This document shows positions 47,228 to 49,556 of a stretch of 49,556 bases of DNA, one piece after another. The notes under the pieces were generated by a model. It worked only from the letters and a program-made list of their open reading frames with translations. It was not told the DNA's origin and did no database searches. Both the position numbers and the translations under genes were made by a program. Each line of letters opens with the position of its first letter. Within the stretch, counting starts at the first letter, position 1. Source of the DNA: Psychrobacter sp. 4Bb (GTDB lineage Bacteria > Pseudomonadota > Gammaproteobacteria > Pseudomonadales > Moraxellaceae). The stretch spans positions 1-49,556 of the forward strand of contig NZ_PJAS01000064.1 in assembly GCF_002836735.1 (NCBI RefSeq), given 5' to 3'.

Positions 47228-49354
47228 ATGGCTCGTAAAACTCCCCTAAAACGCTATCGCAATATTGGTATCTCAGCGCACATCGATGCTGGTAAGACAA
47301 CCACTACAGAGCGTGTTTTATTCTATACCGGTGTTAGCCACAAAATTGGCGAAGTACATGATGGCGCAGCCACTATGGACTGGATGGAGCAAGAACAAGA
47401 GCGTGGTATTACTATTACCTCAGCGGCAACAACTTGTTTTTGGTCAGGTATGGCTAAACAGTTTGACGAACACCGTATCAACATCATCGATACCCCAGGT
47501 CACGTTGACTTCACGATCGAAGTTGAACGTTCTATGCGTGTACTTGATGGCGCTTGCATGGTTTACTGTGCAGTAGGCGGCGTTCAGCCACAGTCTGAGA
47601 CCGTATGGCGTCAGGCGAACAAATATAAAGTACCACGTCTTGCATTTGTAAACAAAATGGATCGTGTTGGTGCTGATTTCTATCGTGTTATCGAACAGAT
47701 CAAAACTCGCTTAGGCGGTAACCCTGTACCATTGGTTATTCCAATCGGTAAAGAAGATGACTTCGAAGGCGTTGTTGATCTAGTGACCATGAAAGCTATC
47801 TATTGGGACGAAGCGTCTCAAGGTATGCAGTATGATGAGCGCGAAATCCCAACTGAACTACAAGAAAAAGCAGCAGAATACCGCGAGCATCTTGTAGAAA
47901 ACGCTGCTGAAGCAAACGAAGAGTTGATGAACGAATACCTAGAAAACGGTGAATTGACTGTAGAACAAATTCACGGTGCTATTCGTCAGTTAACCATCGA
48001 TAACGAAATCATCCCGCTTCTTTGTGGTACTGCCTTTAAGAACAAAGGTGTACAGAAGATGCTAGATGCCGTTATTCAGTATCTACCTGCACCAATTGAC
48101 GTACCTGCTATTAAAGGTATTCTTGATGACAAAGACGAAAGCGAAGGCAGCCGTGAAGCATCAGATGAAGCACCTTTCTCAGCACTAGCGTTCAAAATCA
48201 TGAATGACAAATTCGTTGGTAACTTAACCTTCGTACGTGTTTATTCCGGTGTAATGAAGCAGGGTAGCAGTGTTTATAACCCAGTTAAGATGAAGCGTGA
48301 GCGTGTTGGCCGTATCGTACAGATGATGGCAAACTCTCAAGAAGAGCTTGCAGAGATTCGTACTGGTGATATCGCAGCTCTAGTCGGCATGAAAGATGTG
48401 ACTACTGGTGATACGCTATGTGATGAAGACAACGTGATCACTCTTGAGCGTATGGAATTCCCAGATCCAGTTATCTCTCTAGCTGTTGAGCCAAAAACTA
48501 AGGCTGACCAAGAAAAAATGTCAATCGCTCTTGGCCGTTTGGCTAAAGAAGATCCATCGTTCCGTGTACACACTGACGAAGAATCTGGTCAGACAATCAT
48601 CAGTGGTATGGGTGAGCTACATCTAGAGATTCTAGTTGACCGTATGAAGCGTGAATTCAACGTTGAAGCAAACATCGGTGCGCCGCAGGTTGCTTATCGT
48701 GAAACGATCCGTAACACGGTTGAACAAGAAGGCAAATTCGTACGTCAGACTGGTGGTCGTGGTAAGTTCGGTCATGTTTGGTTACGTCTTGAGCCACTTG
48801 ATCCAGCTGGCGATACTGAATACGAATTCGCTGAAGAAGTTGTTGGTGGTACAGTACCAAAAGAATTCCACGGTGCTGTTGATAAAGGTATTCAAGAGCG
48901 CATGAAAAACGGCGTACTTGCAGGCTACCCAGTAGTTGGCGTAAAAGCGACCTTGTATGATGGTTCTTATCATGACGTTGACTCTGATGAATTGTCATTT
49001 AAGATGGCTGGTTCTATGGCCTTCAGAAAAGGTTTCTTAGCAGCTGACCCAGCGCTACTTGAGCCAGTAATGAAAGTAGAAGTTGAAACACCTGAAGACT
49101 ACATGGGCGACATCATGGGCGATCTTAACCGTCGTCGTGGTTTGGTACAGGGTATGGAAGATCTACCTGGCGGTACTAAACAGATTCGTGCTGAAGTACC
49201 ATTAGCGGAAATGTTTGGTTATGCCACTCAAATGCGCTCTATGTCACAAGGCCGTGCAACTTACTCAATGGAATTCCAAAAGTACGCTGAAATTCCAAAA
49301 TCAGTTGCTGCTGAAATCATCTCTAAGTTCAACTCTAAAGATGATGACGAGTAA
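47228..49354 (+). CDS. fusA: Elongation factor G
   Basis: EF-G moves tRNA and mRNA through the ribosome after peptide transfer and helps recycle ribosomes. The GTPase motifs are [13 protein letters not shown] (G1), the switch [11 protein letters not shown], and [10 protein letters not shown] (G4); domain IV and V blocks such as [14 protein letters not shown] and [15 protein letters not shown] follow. At 708 residues it is full length. AGGAAA precedes the ATG. It belongs to the str operon, with tuf expected just beyond the window. Confidence 0.98.
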   Translation: MARKTPLKRYRNIGISAHIDAGKTTTTERVLFYTGVSHKIGEVHDGAATMDWMEQEQERGITITSAATTCFWSGMAKQFDEHRINIIDTPGHVDFTIEVERSMRVLDGACMVYCAVGGVQPQSETVWRQANKYKVPRLAFVNKMDRVGADFYRVIEQIKTRLGGNPVPLVIPIGKEDDFEGVVDLVTMKAIYWDEASQGMQYDEREIPTELQEKAAEYREHLVENAAEANEELMNEYLENGELTVEQIHGAIRQLTIDNEIIPLLCGTAFKNKGVQKMLDAVIQYLPAPIDVPAIKGILDDKDESEGSREASDEAPFSALAFKIMNDKFVGNLTFVRVYSGVMKQGSSVYNPVKMKRERVGRIVQMMANSQEELAEIRTGDIAALVGMKDVTTGDTLCDEDNVITLERMEFPDPVISLAVEPKTKADQEKMSIALGRLAKEDPSFRVHTDEESGQTIISGMGELHLEILVDRMKREFNVEANIGAPQVAYRETIRNTVEQEGKFVRQTGGRGKFGHVWLRLEPLDPAGDTEYEFAEEVVGGTVPKEFHGAVDKGIQERMKNGVLAGYPVVGVKATLYDGSYHDVDSDELSFKMAGSMAFRKGFLAADPALLEPVMKVEVETPEDYMGDIMGDLNRRRGLVQGMEDLPGGTKQIRAEVPLAEMFGYATQMRSMSQGRATYSMEFQKYAEIPKSVAAEIISKFNSKDDDE

Positions 49355-49370
49355 ATAAAACTTACTGAAA

Positions 49371-49445
49371 GTGACAATATAGAGTATGTCTGTGTATTGT
49401 CACCGAAGAATACGCCAATAACTTGTTAAAAGACTTGTTATTGGC
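49371..49445 (+). repeat. Two perfect hairpins after fusA
   Basis: GTGACAATA/TATTGTCAC (49371-49379, 49395-49403; 15-base loop) and GCCAATAAC/GTTATTGGC (49414-49422, 49437-49445; 14-base loop). Neither has an adjacent T-run; a TTTTC follows the second after five bases. They probably mark the 3' end of the fusA message, possibly a partial terminator. Confidence 0.6.
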
Positions 49446-49462
49446 CGCGATTTTCTTATAAT
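49435..49462 (+). promoter_or_regulatory. Promoter downstream of fusA, probably for tuf
   Basis: TTGTTA (49435-49440), 16-base spacer, TATAAT (49457-49462). The -35 overlaps the arm of the second hairpin after fusA. The expected start near 49469 falls in a small perfect hairpin TGCACAT-TAGT-ATGTGCA (49466-49483). The gene itself is outside the window; tuf is inferred from str operon order. Confidence 0.65.
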
Positions 49463-49556
49463 ATCTGCACATTAGTATGTGCAACCTTTTAACAATTATC
49501 TTAATGTGGTCAAAATCGTCTTAATAATCATATTTATATGAGTTAAGTCTTGAACC

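Overview
The window looks like a chromosomal segment of a moderately AT-rich gammaproteobacterium of the family Moraxellaceae, most likely Psychrobacter. This rests on protein recognition and gene order, not on a database search. The supporting blocks are ibaG-murA-hisG-hisD-hisC, pabB next to fabB, a separate rsmI/yraN/dolP block, the fadB-fadA pair, and the str operon rpsL-rpsG-fusA at the right end. No tRNA, rRNA, CRISPR array, transposase or phage gene was seen.

Layout. 1-1418 (minus): a two-gene, visibly AT-richer cassette of a DUF262 (GmrSD N-terminal type) protein and a small helical HEPN-like protein cut by the window edge. It is the only clearly accessory, defence-like part. 1535-3501 (minus): DUF72 protein and farnesyl diphosphate synthase (ispA). 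4382-7944 (plus): fadB and fadA for fatty-acid beta-oxidation. 8230-11164: isochorismatase-like hydrolase, HD phosphohydrolase, psd (minus) and dtd. 11173-13131: a Pho box followed by phoB and phoR; this PhoR has no membrane segment. 13239-18515: M23 peptidase, ExoX-like exonuclease fused to DUF3820, an alpha/beta hydrolase, a LOG-family protein and a large FAD oxidoreductase. 19076-22349: a lipoprotein, a GNAT/FemAB-like protein, YceI and ribosomal protein L31 type B behind a long structured leader. 22461-25963 (minus): nicotinamide salvage operon nadM/Nudix, nadV and a translationally coupled SGNH hydrolase. 26074-27375 (minus): alpha/beta hydrolase and a small membrane protein behind three tandem 16-bp repeats. 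27960-35309: nfuA, metY, adenosine kinase, rsmI, yraN, dolP and a secreted esterase. 35474-40669 (plus): ibaG, murA, hisG, hisD, hisC. 40822-43794 (minus): fabB-pabB. 44293-49354 (plus): an EcsC-family protein, then rpsL, rpsG, fusA, ending with a promoter that probably serves tuf outside the window.

Functionally this is mostly housekeeping: lipid synthesis and breakdown, phosphate sensing, NAD salvage, Fe-S assembly, methionine and histidine synthesis, cell wall, outer-membrane upkeep and translation. The observations most worth checking are the DUF262/HEPN cassette, the 16-bp tandem repeats upstream of a hydrolase, a near-identical inverted terminator pair around the GNAT gene, a soluble-looking PhoR, leader hairpins in the str operon and before rpmE2, and a six-codon ORF overlapping the hisG start.
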